From assembly GCF_028682455.1 (NCBI RefSeq), contig NZ_JANHLD010000003.1, positions 992,001-1,056,000 on the forward strand: a stretch of DNA of 64,000 nt, read 5' to 3'. Both the position numbers and the translations under genes were made by a program. Each line of letters starts with the position of its first letter. Position 1 is the stretch's first letter. The DNA comes from Pseudomonas putida (GTDB taxonomy: Bacteria > Pseudomonadota > Gammaproteobacteria > Pseudomonadales > Pseudomonadaceae). A model generated the notes under the pieces. The model saw only the letters and a program-made list of their open reading frames with translations. It made no database searches and was not told the origin of the DNA. Positions 25,317 to 34,585 of this stretch are shown here, piece after piece.

Positions 25317-26381
25317 ATGGCACTCATTAGCATGCGCCAGATGCTGGACCACGCCGCCGAATTCGGCTACGGCGTTCCGGCTTTCAACGTCAACAACCTC
25401 GAGCAGATGCGCGCCATCATGGAAGCTGCCGACAAGACCGACTCTCCGGTGATTGTCCAGGCCTCGGCCGGTGCCCGCAAATACGCCGGTGCCCCGTTCC
25501 TGCGCCACCTGATCCTGGCTGCCATCGAAGAGTTCCCGCACATCCCGGTGTGCATGCACCAGGACCACGGTACCAGCCCTGACGTTTGCCAGCGCTCGAT
25601 CCAGCTGGGCTTCAGCTCGGTCATGATGGATGGTTCGCTCGGCGAAGACGGCAAGACCCCGACCGACTACGAGTACAACGTCCGTGTCACCCAGCAGACC
25701 GTTGCCATGGCGCACGCCTGCGGCGTATCGGTTGAAGGCGAGCTGGGCTGCCTGGGTTCGCTGGAAACCGGCATGGCCGGTGAAGAAGACGGCATCGGTG
25801 CCGAAGGTGTCCTGGACCACAGCCAGATGCTGACCGACCCTGAAGAAGCCGCCGACTTCGTCAAGAAGACCCAGGTCGATGCCCTGGCTATCGCCATCGG
25901 TACCAGCCACGGCGCCTACAAGTTCACCAAGCCACCGACCGGTGACGTCCTGGCGATCGACCGTATCAAGGAAATCCACAAGCGCATCCCTAACACCCAC
26001 CTGGTGATGCACGGTTCTTCCTCGGTTCCTCAAGAGTGGCTGGCGATCATCAACCAGTATGGCGGCGACATCAAAGAAACCTACGGCGTGCCGGTCGAAG
26101 AAATTGTCGAAGGCATCAAGTACGGCGTGCGCAAGGTCAACATCGACACCGACCTGCGTCTGGCTTCCACCGGTGCCATGCGTCGCCTGATGGCGCAGAA
26201 CCCGAGCGAGTTCGACCCGCGCAAATTCTTCGGTGCCACCGTAACGGCCATGCGCGATGTCTGCATCGCCCGTTACGAAGCCTTCGGCACTGCCGGCAAT
26301 GCTTCCAAGATCAAGCCGATCTCCCTGGAAGGCATGTTCCAGCGCTACCTCAAGGGCGAGCTGGCGGCCAAGGTCAACTAA
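25317..26381 (+). CDS. fba: Fructose-bisphosphate aldolase, class II
   Basis: A 354-aa zinc-dependent aldolase that interconverts fructose-1,6-bisphosphate with triose phosphates. Motifs: VPAFNVNNLEQMRAIMEAA, PVCMHQDHGTSPDVCQ with a zinc-ligand His and the catalytic Asp, GSLGEDGKT, VEGELGCLGSLETG, GTSHGAYKFT and HGSSSVPQEW with further His ligands. The length matches the longer class IIA/B form common in Pseudomonas. The frame extends upstream, but the ATG at 25317 (MALISMRQMLDHAAE) has GGGAGAGA before it. A strong terminator follows. It closes the tkt-epd-pgk-fba run. Confidence 0.96.
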   Translation: MALISMRQMLDHAAEFGYGVPAFNVNNLEQMRAIMEAADKTDSPVIVQASAGARKYAGAPFLRHLILAAIEEFPHIPVCMHQDHGTSPDVCQRSIQLGFSSVMMDGSLGEDGKTPTDYEYNVRVTQQTVAMAHACGVSVEGELGCLGSLETGMAGEEDGIGAEGVLDHSQMLTDPEEAADFVKKTQVDALAIAIGTSHGAYKFTKPPTGDVLAIDRIKEIHKRIPNTHLVMHGSSSVPQEWLAIINQYGGDIKETYGVPVEEIVEGIKYGVRKVNIDTDLRLASTGAMRRLMAQNPSEFDPRKFFGATVTAMRDVCIARYEAFGTAGNASKIKPISLEGMFQRYLKGELAAKVN

Positions 26382-26395
26382 GACCCGAGCCCGTG

Positions 26396-26424
26396 AAAAA
26401 ACCCGCAGCGATGCGGGTTTTTTT
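26396..26424 (+). terminator. Rho-independent terminator after fba
   Basis: Arms acccgca and tgcgggt around a gcga loop, with six A before and seven T after the stem, 14 bp past the fba stop. It could work in both directions but only the plus-strand gene is near. Confidence 0.93.
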
Positions 26425-26596
26425 ATGCCCGGCGCCAATGCAGAGGCTGGTCTGGCCTGATCGGACAGACCGTTAGTCGGCTAACGAGGGTTTCCGCGGG
26501 CAGTGGCAAGGTGATACCTTCAGATTTAAGGCATCGAGGTCTAGAGTTAGGCTCGGATTTCAACCGAAATTCGACCTGTGCCACAAGAGAAGCAGC

Positions 26597-28717
26597 ATGG
26601 ATTGCGCGCAACCTCCGTCACATGAAAACGGCTCAGTCCTGCTGGTCGTTGACGACTACCCGGAAAACCTGGTCAGCATGCGCGCCTTGCTGTCACGTCA
26701 GGACTGGCAGGTACTGACCGCAAGCTCGGGGACCGAAGCCCTGAGTGCGCTGCTCGAGCACGAGGTCGACCTGGTGCTGCTGGATGTGCAGATGCCAGGC
26801 ATGGATGGATTCGAAGTCGCCCGCCTGATGCGCGGCAGCCAGCGTACGCGACTGACACCGATCATTTTCCTCACCGCCAATGAACAGTCCCAGGCCGCCG
26901 TGCTCAAGGGCTATGCCAGTGGTGCGGTGGATTACCTGTTCAAGCCCTTCGACCCGCAGATTCTCAAGCCCAAGGTCCAGGCGTTGCTTGAGCAGCAGCG
27001 CAACCGGCGTTCGCTGCAGCGCTTGAGCCGCGACCTGGAAACCGAACGCGCCTTCAATGCCTCGGTGCTGGAGAATGCCGCCGAGGGCATCCTGGTAGTG
27101 GCCGATGACGGTCTGATCTGCTACGCCAACCCAGCGATTTCCCGGCTGCTCGATGCGCCGGTTGAACGTCTGCAGGGCACTGGCCTGCTCGATCATGTGC
27201 AATCGCCTGGCGCCACCGTGTGGCCCGAATCACCCTTCTATGAAGCCTACCTCGAGCGCCGGATTTTCCGCCTTCACGATGCATTGCTGCGCACCGCTGG
27301 CGGGCACCCGCTGCCGGTGGCCTTGTCGTGTGCGCCGCTGCCGGTGGAGCGACGGGCAATGGTGGTGACGGTGCTGGATATGTCGGTGGTGCGCAGCCTG
27401 CATCAGCAGCTCGAGTATCAGGCGGTGACCGATCCGTTGACCGGGCTGCTAAATCGGCGCGGCTTCTACCAGGCCGCCGAAAGCGCATTGGTGCGCAACG
27501 AACGTTCGGACAAGTCCCAGGCCTTGTTGTACCTCGACCTGGACGGTTTCAAGCGCATCAACGATTCCCTTGGCCACGAAGCCGGTGACCGGGTCTTGCA
27601 CTGGGTGGCCGAGCAGCTCAAGGACTGCCTGGGCTCCTGCGCCATTCTCGCGCGCATGGGCGGTGACGAGTTCACCGCGTTGCTCGATGCACTGGACTAC
27701 CCCGAGCAGGCTGCGCGTTTCGCCGAGAGACTGATCGAGCGAATGTCCATCTGCCAGGAGATCGACGGCCTTGAGGTCACGCTGGGGGTCAGCATCGGCA
27801 TTGCCACTTACCCCGATTGCGGCATCGGCCTGGATGGCTTGTTGCGTGCCGCGGATGCCGCGATGTATGCGGCCAAGCAGTCCGGGCGCCAGCAGTATCG
27901 CTACTACGATCACGACCTGAACGGTCGCGCGCGTTCCCGCCTGATGCTCGAAGACAGCGTGCGCGGCGCGATAGAGCATAAGGACTTCAGCCTGGTCTAC
28001 CAGCCCCAGGTGGCGTTTGACGATGGTCGTTTGCGCGGTTTCGAGGCCTTGCTGCGCTGGCGTCATCCCAGTGTCGGGGATGTACCGCCGGGCTTGTTCA
28101 TTCCGTTGCTCGAGGAGGCCCGGTTGATCAATCGCCTGGCCAGCTGGATCTACCAGCAGGGCGCGGCGCAACGCCGGTCCTGGAACGAGTGCTACGGGCC
28201 GGGAGTGGTGCTGAGCATGAGCCTGAGCAGGGTGCAGTTCGCCATGCCCAATCTGGTCGAGGAGCTGGCGCGGGTGATTGCCAGTCACTCTCTTGCGCCC
28301 GCGCAGCTGGAAGTCGAAGTTGCCGAGACATCGCTGATGCACAACAGCGAGGATGCCTGCAAACAGCTGCACAAGTTGCGCGAGTTGGGCGTACGCATCG
28401 CGCTGGACGACTTCGGCGCAGGCGACTGCTCGTTGCGGCTGTTGCGCGACCTGCCCATTGATACGCTCAAGTTTGACCGCCACCTGGTGGCGAAACTGCC
28501 AGGCTCCACGGCCGACGGCGCCTTGGTCCGCTGCGTGATCGAGCTCTGCCAGCAGTTCGGGATCAACACCGTCGCCGAAGGGGTCGAGACCTACGAGCAG
28601 GCGCGCTGGCTACGGGCCAACGGTTGCGGGTTCGCCCAGGGCTTCCTGGTCGCCCACCCCATGACGGCTGCGGATGCGAGCGAGTTCCCGGGCTTTTTTG
28701 ACTGGCGCCTGCTGTAG
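26597..28717 (+). CDS. cfcR: Response regulator with REC, PAS, GGDEF and EAL domains (CfcR type)
   Basis: A 706-aa c-di-GMP response regulator. REC domain about residues 14-130: acidic VVDD (17-20), phosphoacceptor Asp 63 in LLDVQMP, and Lys in YLFKPF. A PAS-like domain follows (about 150-265), then GGDEF with an intact GGDEF at 355-359, and EAL with EAL at 483-485. The EAL domain keeps DDFGAG, LKFDR and VAEGVET, but the metal-binding Asn of the usual NLS motif is Ser (residue 542, in LSMSLS). This fits P. putida CfcR (Rup4959, PP_4959), the sole GGDEF/EAL response regulator there, reported to act as a cyclase and to be under RpoS and RsmA control. An AGAGAAG site precedes the ATG, and a GGA within AUGGAU at the start codon fits RsmA binding. 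Confidence 0.88.
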   Translation: MDCAQPPSHENGSVLLVVDDYPENLVSMRALLSRQDWQVLTASSGTEALSALLEHEVDLVLLDVQMPGMDGFEVARLMRGSQRTRLTPIIFLTANEQSQAAVLKGYASGAVDYLFKPFDPQILKPKVQALLEQQRNRRSLQRLSRDLETERAFNASVLENAAEGILVVADDGLICYANPAISRLLDAPVERLQGTGLLDHVQSPGATVWPESPFYEAYLERRIFRLHDALLRTAGGHPLPVALSCAPLPVERRAMVVTVLDMSVVRSLHQQLEYQAVTDPLTGLLNRRGFYQAAESALVRNERSDKSQALLYLDLDGFKRINDSLGHEAGDRVLHWVAEQLKDCLGSCAILARMGGDEFTALLDALDYPEQAARFAERLIERMSICQEIDGLEVTLGVSIGIATYPDCGIGLDGLLRAADAAMYAAKQSGRQQYRYYDHDLNGRARSRLMLEDSVRGAIEHKDFSLVYQPQVAFDDGRLRGFEALLRWRHPSVGDVPPGLFIPLLEEARLINRLASWIYQQGAAQRRSWNECYGPGVVLSMSLSRVQFAMPNLVEELARVIASHSLAPAQLEVEVAETSLMHNSEDACKQLHKLRELGVRIALDDFGAGDCSLRLLRDLPIDTLKFDRHLVAKLPGSTADGALVRCVIELCQQFGINTVAEGVETYEQARWLRANGCGFAQGFLVAHPMTAADASEFPGFFDWRLL

Positions 28718-28754
28718 TTGGGTACACTGTTTTTTTTTCGCCTGCTTTCGCCTC

Positions 28755-29255
28755 ATGACTGCGCTCAAATACCTGCAAGCCTATCCTCCCGCCCTGCAAG
28801 ACCAGGTCCGTCAGTTGATCGCCAGCAATAGCCTGGGGGACTACCTGCAGCAGCGTTACCCGCAACGCCACGCCGTGCAGAGCGACAAGGCGCTGTACAG
28901 CTACGCCCAGGGCCTCAAGCAGGAATACCTGCGCAATGCCCCCAACCTGGACAAGGTCCTGTTCGACAACCGTCTGGACCTGACCCATCGGGCGTTGGGG
29001 CTGCATACGGCGGTGTCCCGGGTGCAAGGTGGCAAGCTAAAGGCAAAGAAGGAAATTCGCATCGCATCGTTGTTCAAGGATGCGGCGCCGCAGTTCCTGA
29101 AGATGATCGTCGTGCATGAGCTGGCCCACTTGAAGGAAAGCGACCACAACAAGGCGTTTTACCAGCTCTGTGAACACATGCTGCCGGGCTACCATCAATT
29201 GGAGTTCGACCTGCGTGTCTACCTGACCTACCGCGCGCTGCCTGGCAACGGGTAA
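28755..29255 (+). CDS. YgjP-like zinc metallopeptidase-domain protein
   Basis: A 166-aa protein of the YgjP/WLM (DUF45) metallopeptidase family. The zinc site HELAHLKESDH has the HExxH form, followed by KAFYQLCEHMLPGYHQLEFDL where the third ligand is expected. The N-terminal half (TALKYLQAYPPALQDQVRQ) is helical and family specific. The frame is open earlier but the ATG at 28755 is close behind a natural leader; an earlier start would overlap the stop of cfcR. A run of nine T (28730-28738) lies in the 37-bp gap to cfcR. Peptidase activity is not proven for this family. A small winged-helix gene follows 17 bp later. Confidence 0.8.
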   Translation: MTALKYLQAYPPALQDQVRQLIASNSLGDYLQQRYPQRHAVQSDKALYSYAQGLKQEYLRNAPNLDKVLFDNRLDLTHRALGLHTAVSRVQGGKLKAKKEIRIASLFKDAAPQFLKMIVVHELAHLKESDHNKAFYQLCEHMLPGYHQLEFDLRVYLTYRALPGNG

Positions 29256-29272
29256 GCCGTGAGGACCTGCCA

Positions 29273-29569
29273 ATGGAAGTGAGCAAGACCAAGACCAGTT
29301 TCTACCGCCGCCTGTACGTCGCCTGGCTGATTGACAGCCAGACGGCCAGCAGCGTGCCTGCCTTGATGGAGGCAACCGGCATGCCCCGGCGCACCGCCCA
29401 GGACACCATTGCCGCGCTGGCGGACCTGGATATCGTCTGTGAGTTCGAGCAGCAGGAAGGGGCGCGCAATCATGCCGGGCATTACCGGATTCGTGATTGG
29501 GGGGCGATCGACAAGCAGTGGATCATTCAGCACTTGCGGGGGATTCGTGAGGTGTTGGGGTATCCGTGA
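29273..29569 (+). CDS. Small winged-helix DNA-binding-like protein
   Basis: A 98-aa protein with no signal peptide. The sequence ASSVPALMEATGMPRRTAQDTIAALADLDIV has the shape of a helix-turn-helix that picks a target with the recognition helix RRTAQDTIAAL, and the following EFEQQEGARNHAGHYRIRDWG looks like the wing. I recognise it as a conserved Pseudomonas winged-helix protein of unknown target. It starts 17 bp after the YgjP-like gene and is probably co-transcribed; a REP pair follows the stop. Confidence 0.7.
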   Translation: MEVSKTKTSFYRRLYVAWLIDSQTASSVPALMEATGMPRRTAQDTIAALADLDIVCEFEQQEGARNHAGHYRIRDWGAIDKQWIIQHLRGIREVLGYP

Positions 29570-29573
29570 GCAA

Positions 29574-29628
29574 ATCGCGGGGCAAGCCCGCTCCTACAAA
29601 TCCTGTAGGAGCGGGCTTGCACCGCGAT
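29574..29628. repeat. REP inverted pair
   Basis: REP hairpin (atcgcggggcaagcccgctcctac and inverse) between the convergent winged-helix and ElaA genes. The right arm has gcaccgcg in place of gccccgcg, one mismatch in the stem. Confidence 0.88.
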
Positions 29629-29632
29629 GCGT

Positions 29633-30085
29633 TTATCCCCGACGCATGCCGATATGCGGTATGTCGTCTTCCAGAAACGCCTCACCCACCGCCACGAAGC
29701 CATAGCGGCCATAGTAGCCCTGCAGGTGCGCCTGGGCCGACAGGTACACCGGCACGCCAGGCCAGAGCTTCTCGGCCTGTTCAAGGGCCTCTTCCATCAG
29801 TTCATGCCCCAGCCCCTGGCCGCGCGCCGCGGGCGCGGTGAGCACGCGACCGATCACTACGTCACCACCCTGGGATTGCGGGTCTAGCAGACGCGCGTAG
29901 CACTGCAGGCTGTCATTCGCCCAGCCCATGAGGTGACAGGTGTCGCCGTCCAGATCCTGGCCATCGACTTCCTGGTAGGCACATTTCTGCTCTACGACGA
30001 AGACCTGGGTGCGTAGCTGCAGAATGGCATAGAGTTGTTCCTTGCCAAGGTCGCTGTGATGTTTGCAGATCCAGTCGATGGACAT
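29633..30085 (-). CDS. elaA: GNAT family acetyltransferase, ElaA type
   Basis: A 150-aa GCN5-related acetyltransferase of the ElaA group. The family N-terminus DLGKEQLYAILQLRTQVFVVEQKCAY is clear, with YQEVDGQDLDGDTCHL, then the acetyl-CoA-binding loop VLTAPAARGQGLGHELMEEAL (R/Q-x-x-G-x-G/A). It probably acetylates a small molecule or protein; the substrate of ElaA is not established. The ATG at 30085 is a plausible start. It is convergent with the winged-helix gene and divergent from the solute-binding protein at 30325. Confidence 0.88.
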   Translation of the reverse strand: MSIDWICKHHSDLGKEQLYAILQLRTQVFVVEQKCAYQEVDGQDLDGDTCHLMGWANDSLQCYARLLDPQSQGGDVVIGRVLTAPAARGQGLGHELMEEALEQAEKLWPGVPVYLSAQAHLQGYYGRYGFVAVGEAFLEDDIPHIGMRRG

Positions 30086-30324
30086 AGGTAGCTCTCAAGC
30101 AGTTGATTGCCTCGATCATGGCAGATGAAAGGCGCAAGGACGAGGCTCAAAGTGCCCACCGCCGTCGCGGTGTGTGACGCAGCTCAAAATAGAGGCATTT
30201 TGATATCATTGTCGCTGCGCAGGGTTTCATCTTTGTGTAACCTGCGCACACTTACGGGTACCGGAACCGCTCAAGCAGTTGCTATCAACGGCATTCAACC
30301 ACATGCCTGCTAAAGGATTTGAGC

Positions 30325-31062
30325 ATGTCTACACTGCTTCGAGCCTTGGGTTTTATTGGATTGTTGCTGGCGCTCAACGCCGCGCAGGCGGAAAAGCTGC
30401 GCCTGGTCGCAGACAGTTGGCCACCCTTCACCGATGCCAGCAAACCCGGCGGGGGCCTGGCTACCTTGATCGTCACCACGGCCTTGCAGCGTGCAGGTTA
30501 CGACAGTGAGTTCGAGCAGGTGCCCTGGGCCCGGGCGCTGCTGGGAATTGGCGACGGGCGTTATGACGTATTGATCAACGCCTGGTTCAATGAAAGCCGC
30601 ACCTACATCGGGCAGTTCTCCACCAGCTACCTGACCAACCGTATTCGCTTGCTCAAGCAGAAGGGCGATGCGTTCAGCTTCAACGCCTTGAGCGACCTCT
30701 ACCCTTATCCCATCGCCATTGTCCGCGACTATGCCTACTCGCCCGAGTTCGACGCCGACAGCCAGTTGCAAAAGGTATCGGTACGCAGTTTTACGGTAGC
30801 AGTGCGCATGCTGGCCGCGGGCAGGGTGGGATTGACCCTGGAGGACGAGTACGTCGCCCGCTACTTCCTACAGCGCGAATCTCGCTGGGTCCGCGATAGT
30901 GTCGAGCTCGTCGACAAGCCGCTCGCCGAGAACAGCCTGCACATCCTGGTAAGCCTCAAGACCCCGGGTCATGACAAGATCGTCGCCGACTTCAACCGTG
31001 CCCTCGCCCAGATGAAGGCCGATGGCAGCTATGCACGATTGCTTGAGTATCACGGTTTCTGA
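30325..31062 (+). CDS. Orphan periplasmic solute-binding protein (family 3)
   Basis: A 245-aa secreted protein of the family 3 solute-binding fold. The ATG at 30325 has AAGGATT eight bases upstream and gives a signal peptide (MSTLLRALGFIGLLLALNAAQA before EKLRLV). The mature part starts LRLVADSWPPFTDASKPGGG and includes YDVLINAWFNESRTYIG and an RSFTVAVRMLAAGRVGL second-lobe segment. No transporter genes are next to it, as with the similar protein at 5761-6546. Its stop codon lies directly against the stop of the convergent yccS-like gene, with no gap. The ligand is unknown. A 7-bp inverted repeat, tcaaaat/attttga (30184-30203), lies in its upstream region. Confidence 0.82.
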   Translation: MSTLLRALGFIGLLLALNAAQAEKLRLVADSWPPFTDASKPGGGLATLIVTTALQRAGYDSEFEQVPWARALLGIGDGRYDVLINAWFNESRTYIGQFSTSYLTNRIRLLKQKGDAFSFNALSDLYPYPIAIVRDYAYSPEFDADSQLQKVSVRSFTVAVRMLAAGRVGLTLEDEYVARYFLQRESRWVRDSVELVDKPLAENSLHILVSLKTPGHDKIVADFNRALAQMKADGSYARLLEYHGF

Positions 31063-33243
31063 TCAGGCAGCGGTGTCCTTGATCAGGTGCGCGGCCAAAG
31101 TGCGCAAGGGGCCGAGCTGACGACAGATCAGCGCCAGCTGCGTCTGTACCAGGCGCTGGTTTTCTTCCATGTCCTCGGGCATCTGCTCCAGCGCATTGGC
31201 CAGGGCTTCCTCGCTATCGCTGTGGATCGCCACCGGCAGCTTGCTGGCCAAACCCTCGGCAATTTCGTCCAGGCTTTTCGCCAGGCTGGCTCCTGCGCCG
31301 TCGATCAACTGCTCGTGCACATCGGCCGGCAACGTGGTCTCGCGGTGTGCGCCCAGGCCCGAGAGGTAGCTGAGCAAGGTGTGGGAGAGCACCAGGAAGC
31401 GAAAGCCGACATCCGCCTCCTTACGAAAATGTCCCGGCTCCATGAGCATATTGGCGAGGGTGGTCGACAGCGCGGCGTCGGCGTTGTGGGCGTTGCGACG
31501 GGCCAGGCGGTAGGCCAGGTCATCGCGCTTGCCCTGGGCGTATTGCTGCATGATCTGGCGCAGGTAGGTGCTGTTGCAGGTCAGGGTGTTGGCCAGCACC
31601 TTGTTCAGGCGCCGACCCTGCCAGTCGGGCAGGAACAGGAACACCGCCAGGATCGCGATCAGGCTGCCCACCAGGGTATCGAACAGGCGCGGCAGGAACA
31701 GGCCGTAACCGTCACCGATCTGGTTGAAGCAGAACAGCACCATCAGGGTAATTGCCGCAGTGGCCAAGGTATAGCGGGTGGTGCGGTTGACGAAGAACAC
31801 CACCCCGGCCGCCACGGCGAACAGGGACTGGACGATCGGGCTCGGGAACAGGTCGAACAGCGCCCAGCCGACGGTCAGGCCGATGCCGGTCCCGATGATC
31901 CGCTGCACCAGCTTGCGCCGGGTCGCACCGTAGTTGGGCTGGCAGACGAACAGCGTCGTGAGGATGATCCAGTAGCCCTGGGTGGGGTGGATCAAATGCA
32001 CCATGCCATAGCCGATCGACAACGCCAGGGGCAGGCGCAGGGCATGGCGGAACAGCAAGGAGGTGGGTGTCATCTGTTGGCGCAGGCGATTCCAGACATC
32101 GGCCAGACTGTGTGGCGATCGGTCGAGCAGGCTGCTGTCGCTGGCGTCGGCCAGGTTGTCCGGGTTGCTCGCATCGCTGAGCAAGCGATCGAGCGTCGTC
32201 AGGTTGGCGGCCAGGGCGCGTAGCGACCGCAGCAGCCCGCGCCAGGCCGGGTTGCTCTGGATACGCAGGTGTTCGAGGGAGGCATTGAGGTCTTCCAGCG
32301 CCTGGGCAAAGCCGGTGTCATAGATGAACGGCTGGCGTAGCTGGATCGATTCGGACAACTGCTGACAGGCCACCCCTTGCTGACGCAGCAGGCGCTGGCA
32401 GCGGAACAGCACGTCGCTGTGGAAGAAGGCCTCGGTCAGGGCGTTGTAGGGGTAGTGCGAGGAACTGGCGCGTTCGTGGATGTCCTGGGCCAGGAAGTAC
32501 AGCTTCAGGTAGCGGCTGACCTTGGAACCCGGGCGACCGTTGCCGACCCGATGCAGAATGATCTCCTTGGCGGCGTTGAGTGCTGCCACGACCCGCCCGT
32601 TCTGCTGTGCCAGTTCCAGGCGCCGGGCCTCGACGTCCAGTTGGCGGATCGGTTCGAACAGGGTGGCCTTGAGCTTCAGGTAGCGCCCCAGCTCGCGAAA
32701 CAATCGCGCCAGGCTCTGCTGCACCGGCTGGTTGGAGAACAGCGCCTGCCACAGAACCGACAGCAGTCCGTACCAGGCGGCGCCCGCCACCAGCAGCAGT
32801 GGCTCGTGCCAGAAGTCGGTGACTTCGCCACCGCGCTGGTCCACGCCGATCATGGTGTACACCGAAAGAATCAGCGTGGCGGAAGCGATGGCGCCATAAC
32901 GCTCGCCCAGCGCGCCGAGCATGGTCAGGGCAAAACTGGCCAGGGCCAGGGCACAGACGAAAATGACCGGGTAGGGGAACAGCAGTTCCACCGACAGCGC
33001 CGCAATGGTGAAACACACCAGGGTCACGGCCAGGGCATTGAGGCGGCCTTGCCAGCTGTCGTCGGTCTCGGCCAGGGCGCTGGCGATAATGCCCAGGAAC
33101 AGCGGAATGAGCAGGCTCATCTCGTCCTGGTACCAGCACAGCGCCATGCTGCCGGTCAGGGCGATGAGTACACGGATGGCATAGCTGAATTTGTCCAGGG
33201 CCCAGAGGCGGCGCAACGATTGGCTGAGCGAGGAAGATGACAT
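31063..33243 (-). CDS. yccS: YccS/FUSC family inner-membrane protein
   Basis: A 726-aa membrane protein of the fusaric-acid-resistance-like (FUSC) superfamily, YccS branch. Two blocks of about six hydrophobic helices each (near residues 20-160 and 395-530) flank cytoplasmic regions, including the helical middle domain (about 180-380) and C-terminal domain. Landmarks are MALCWYQDEMSLLIPLFLGIIASALAETDD at the first helices and LFVCQPNYGATRRKLVQRIIGTGIG in the second block. The role of YccS is not known; relatives export aromatic acids. The start at 33243 is normal. It is transcribed towards the solute-binding gene and its stop abuts that gene's stop. Confidence 0.88.
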   Translation of the reverse strand: MSSSSLSQSLRRLWALDKFSYAIRVLIALTGSMALCWYQDEMSLLIPLFLGIIASALAETDDSWQGRLNALAVTLVCFTIAALSVELLFPYPVIFVCALALASFALTMLGALGERYGAIASATLILSVYTMIGVDQRGGEVTDFWHEPLLLVAGAAWYGLLSVLWQALFSNQPVQQSLARLFRELGRYLKLKATLFEPIRQLDVEARRLELAQQNGRVVAALNAAKEIILHRVGNGRPGSKVSRYLKLYFLAQDIHERASSSHYPYNALTEAFFHSDVLFRCQRLLRQQGVACQQLSESIQLRQPFIYDTGFAQALEDLNASLEHLRIQSNPAWRGLLRSLRALAANLTTLDRLLSDASNPDNLADASDSSLLDRSPHSLADVWNRLRQQMTPTSLLFRHALRLPLALSIGYGMVHLIHPTQGYWIILTTLFVCQPNYGATRRKLVQRIIGTGIGLTVGWALFDLFPSPIVQSLFAVAAGVVFFVNRTTRYTLATAAITLMVLFCFNQIGDGYGLFLPRLFDTLVGSLIAILAVFLFLPDWQGRRLNKVLANTLTCNSTYLRQIMQQYAQGKRDDLAYRLARRNAHNADAALSTTLANMLMEPGHFRKEADVGFRFLVLSHTLLSYLSGLGAHRETTLPADVHEQLIDGAGASLAKSLDEIAEGLASKLPVAIHSDSEEALANALEQMPEDMEENQRLVQTQLALICRQLGPLRTLAAHLIKDTAA

Positions 33244-33360
33244 GACGGGTCGGCAGGCCTTGGGCGATGATCGAAATTGAGCCAGTCAGATGGCAGTGGT
33301 GTTACCACGGTCACTGACCAGCAAAATTTGTTCCTTGATGCGCTGATTCTACCGCGAAGG

Positions 33361-34542
33361 TTAGACGAACTGCGCGGCTGCGTACGCCGAGGCCCAGGCC
33401 CACTGGAAGTTGAAGCCGCCGAGGTGGCCGCTGACGTCGAGCACTTCGCCGATAAAGTACAGGCCCGGGCTTTTCAGCGATTCCATGGTCTTGGACGACA
33501 CTTCGCGGGTATCGACGCCGCCCAGGGTCACTTCGGCGGTACGGTAACCCTCGGTGCCGGCCGGTACTACCTGCCAGGCCGCCAGCTTGTCGCTGATCTG
33601 CACAAGCTCCGCCGGGGTGTACTGCTTCATCGGCTTGGAGACAAACCAATGCTCGGCCAGGAGGTTGGCCATCTTCTTGGTGAAGAGTTCGCCGAGCAGG
33701 GTCTTGAGCTCACTATTGGGGCGCTCGGCTTGTTGTTGCTGCAGCCAGCCCAGGGCGTCGTGCTCGGGCAGCAGGTTGATCTCGACACTGTCCCCGGCTT
33801 CCCAGAACGACGATATCTGCAGGATCGCCGGACCGCTCAAGCCGCGGTGCGTGAACAGCAGGTTTTCGCGGAAGTGGGTGCCATTGCAGCTGGCCACGCA
33901 ATCGACCGAGGTGCCGGACAACTCGGTGCAGATCGCCTTGAGCTGGGGGTCGGTAATTGTGAAGGGCACCAGGCCTGCGCGGGTTGGCAACAGGGTGTGG
34001 CCGAACTGGCGAGCCACCTGATAGCCAAAGCCGGTAGCGCCCAGGGTCGGAATCGACAACCCGCCGGTGGCGATCACCAGCGATTGGCACTGGAACTGGC
34101 CGGCGCTGGTTTCGAGCAGGTAGCCGCCGTCGACCTTCTCGATCTGGTCGATGCGGGTCTCCATGCGCAGCTCGGCGCCGGCATTGCTGCATTCGGCCAG
34201 GAGCATGTCGAGGATGTCGCTGGATTTGTTATCGCAGAACAGTTGGCCGAGCTTTTTCTCGTGATAGGGCACGGCGTGCTTGCCGACCATCTCGATGAAG
34301 TCCCACTGGGTGTAGCGGGCCAGGGCCGACTTGCAAAAGTGCGGGTTCTGCGACAGGAAGTTGGCAGGCTCGGTGTACATGTTGGTGAAGTTGCAGCGGC
34401 CACCGCCGGACATCAGGATTTTCTTGCCTGGCTTGTTGGCGTGGTCGAGCAGCAGCACCTTGCGGCCGCGTCCGGCTGCGGTCAGGGCACACATCAGGCC
34501 GGCGGCGCCGGCGCCAATGATGATCACTTCGGTGGAACGCAC
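33361..34542 (-). CDS. HI0933-family FAD-dependent flavoprotein (BaiN/YhiN type)
   Basis: A 393-aa cytoplasmic NAD(P)/FAD-dependent oxidoreductase. The dinucleotide motif VIIIGAGAAGLMCALTAAGRG at the N-terminus, followed by KKILMSGGGRCNFTN (the signature of the HI0933/BaiN family), and the C-terminal EVTLGGVDTREVSSKTMESL with GLYFIGEVLDVSGHLGGFNFQWAWASA are all present. The length is normal. The reaction is unknown for most of the family; some gut relatives act on bile acid derivatives. It is a single gene between yccS and dbpA on the minus strand, with its promoter in a short gap that also holds a REP copy. Confidence 0.88.
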   Translation of the reverse strand: MRSTEVIIIGAGAAGLMCALTAAGRGRKVLLLDHANKPGKKILMSGGGRCNFTNMYTEPANFLSQNPHFCKSALARYTQWDFIEMVGKHAVPYHEKKLGQLFCDNKSSDILDMLLAECSNAGAELRMETRIDQIEKVDGGYLLETSAGQFQCQSLVIATGGLSIPTLGATGFGYQVARQFGHTLLPTRAGLVPFTITDPQLKAICTELSGTSVDCVASCNGTHFRENLLFTHRGLSGPAILQISSFWEAGDSVEINLLPEHDALGWLQQQQAERPNSELKTLLGELFTKKMANLLAEHWFVSKPMKQYTPAELVQISDKLAAWQVVPAGTEGYRTAEVTLGGVDTREVSSKTMESLKSPGLYFIGEVLDVSGHLGGFNFQWAWASAYAAAQFV

Positions 34543-34585
34543 TGCAAAATCCTCGAGATTCGGTATGAAGCTTGCGCGGGGTGAT

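Noticed and set aside
30184..30203. Inverted repeat tcaaaat/attttga as a regulator site
   Set aside because: Seven-base AT-rich arms are short and no nearby regulator is linked to it. It is noted only in the neighbouring gene entry. The adjacent ttttgatat resembles half of the SahR palindrome, but the other half is absent.
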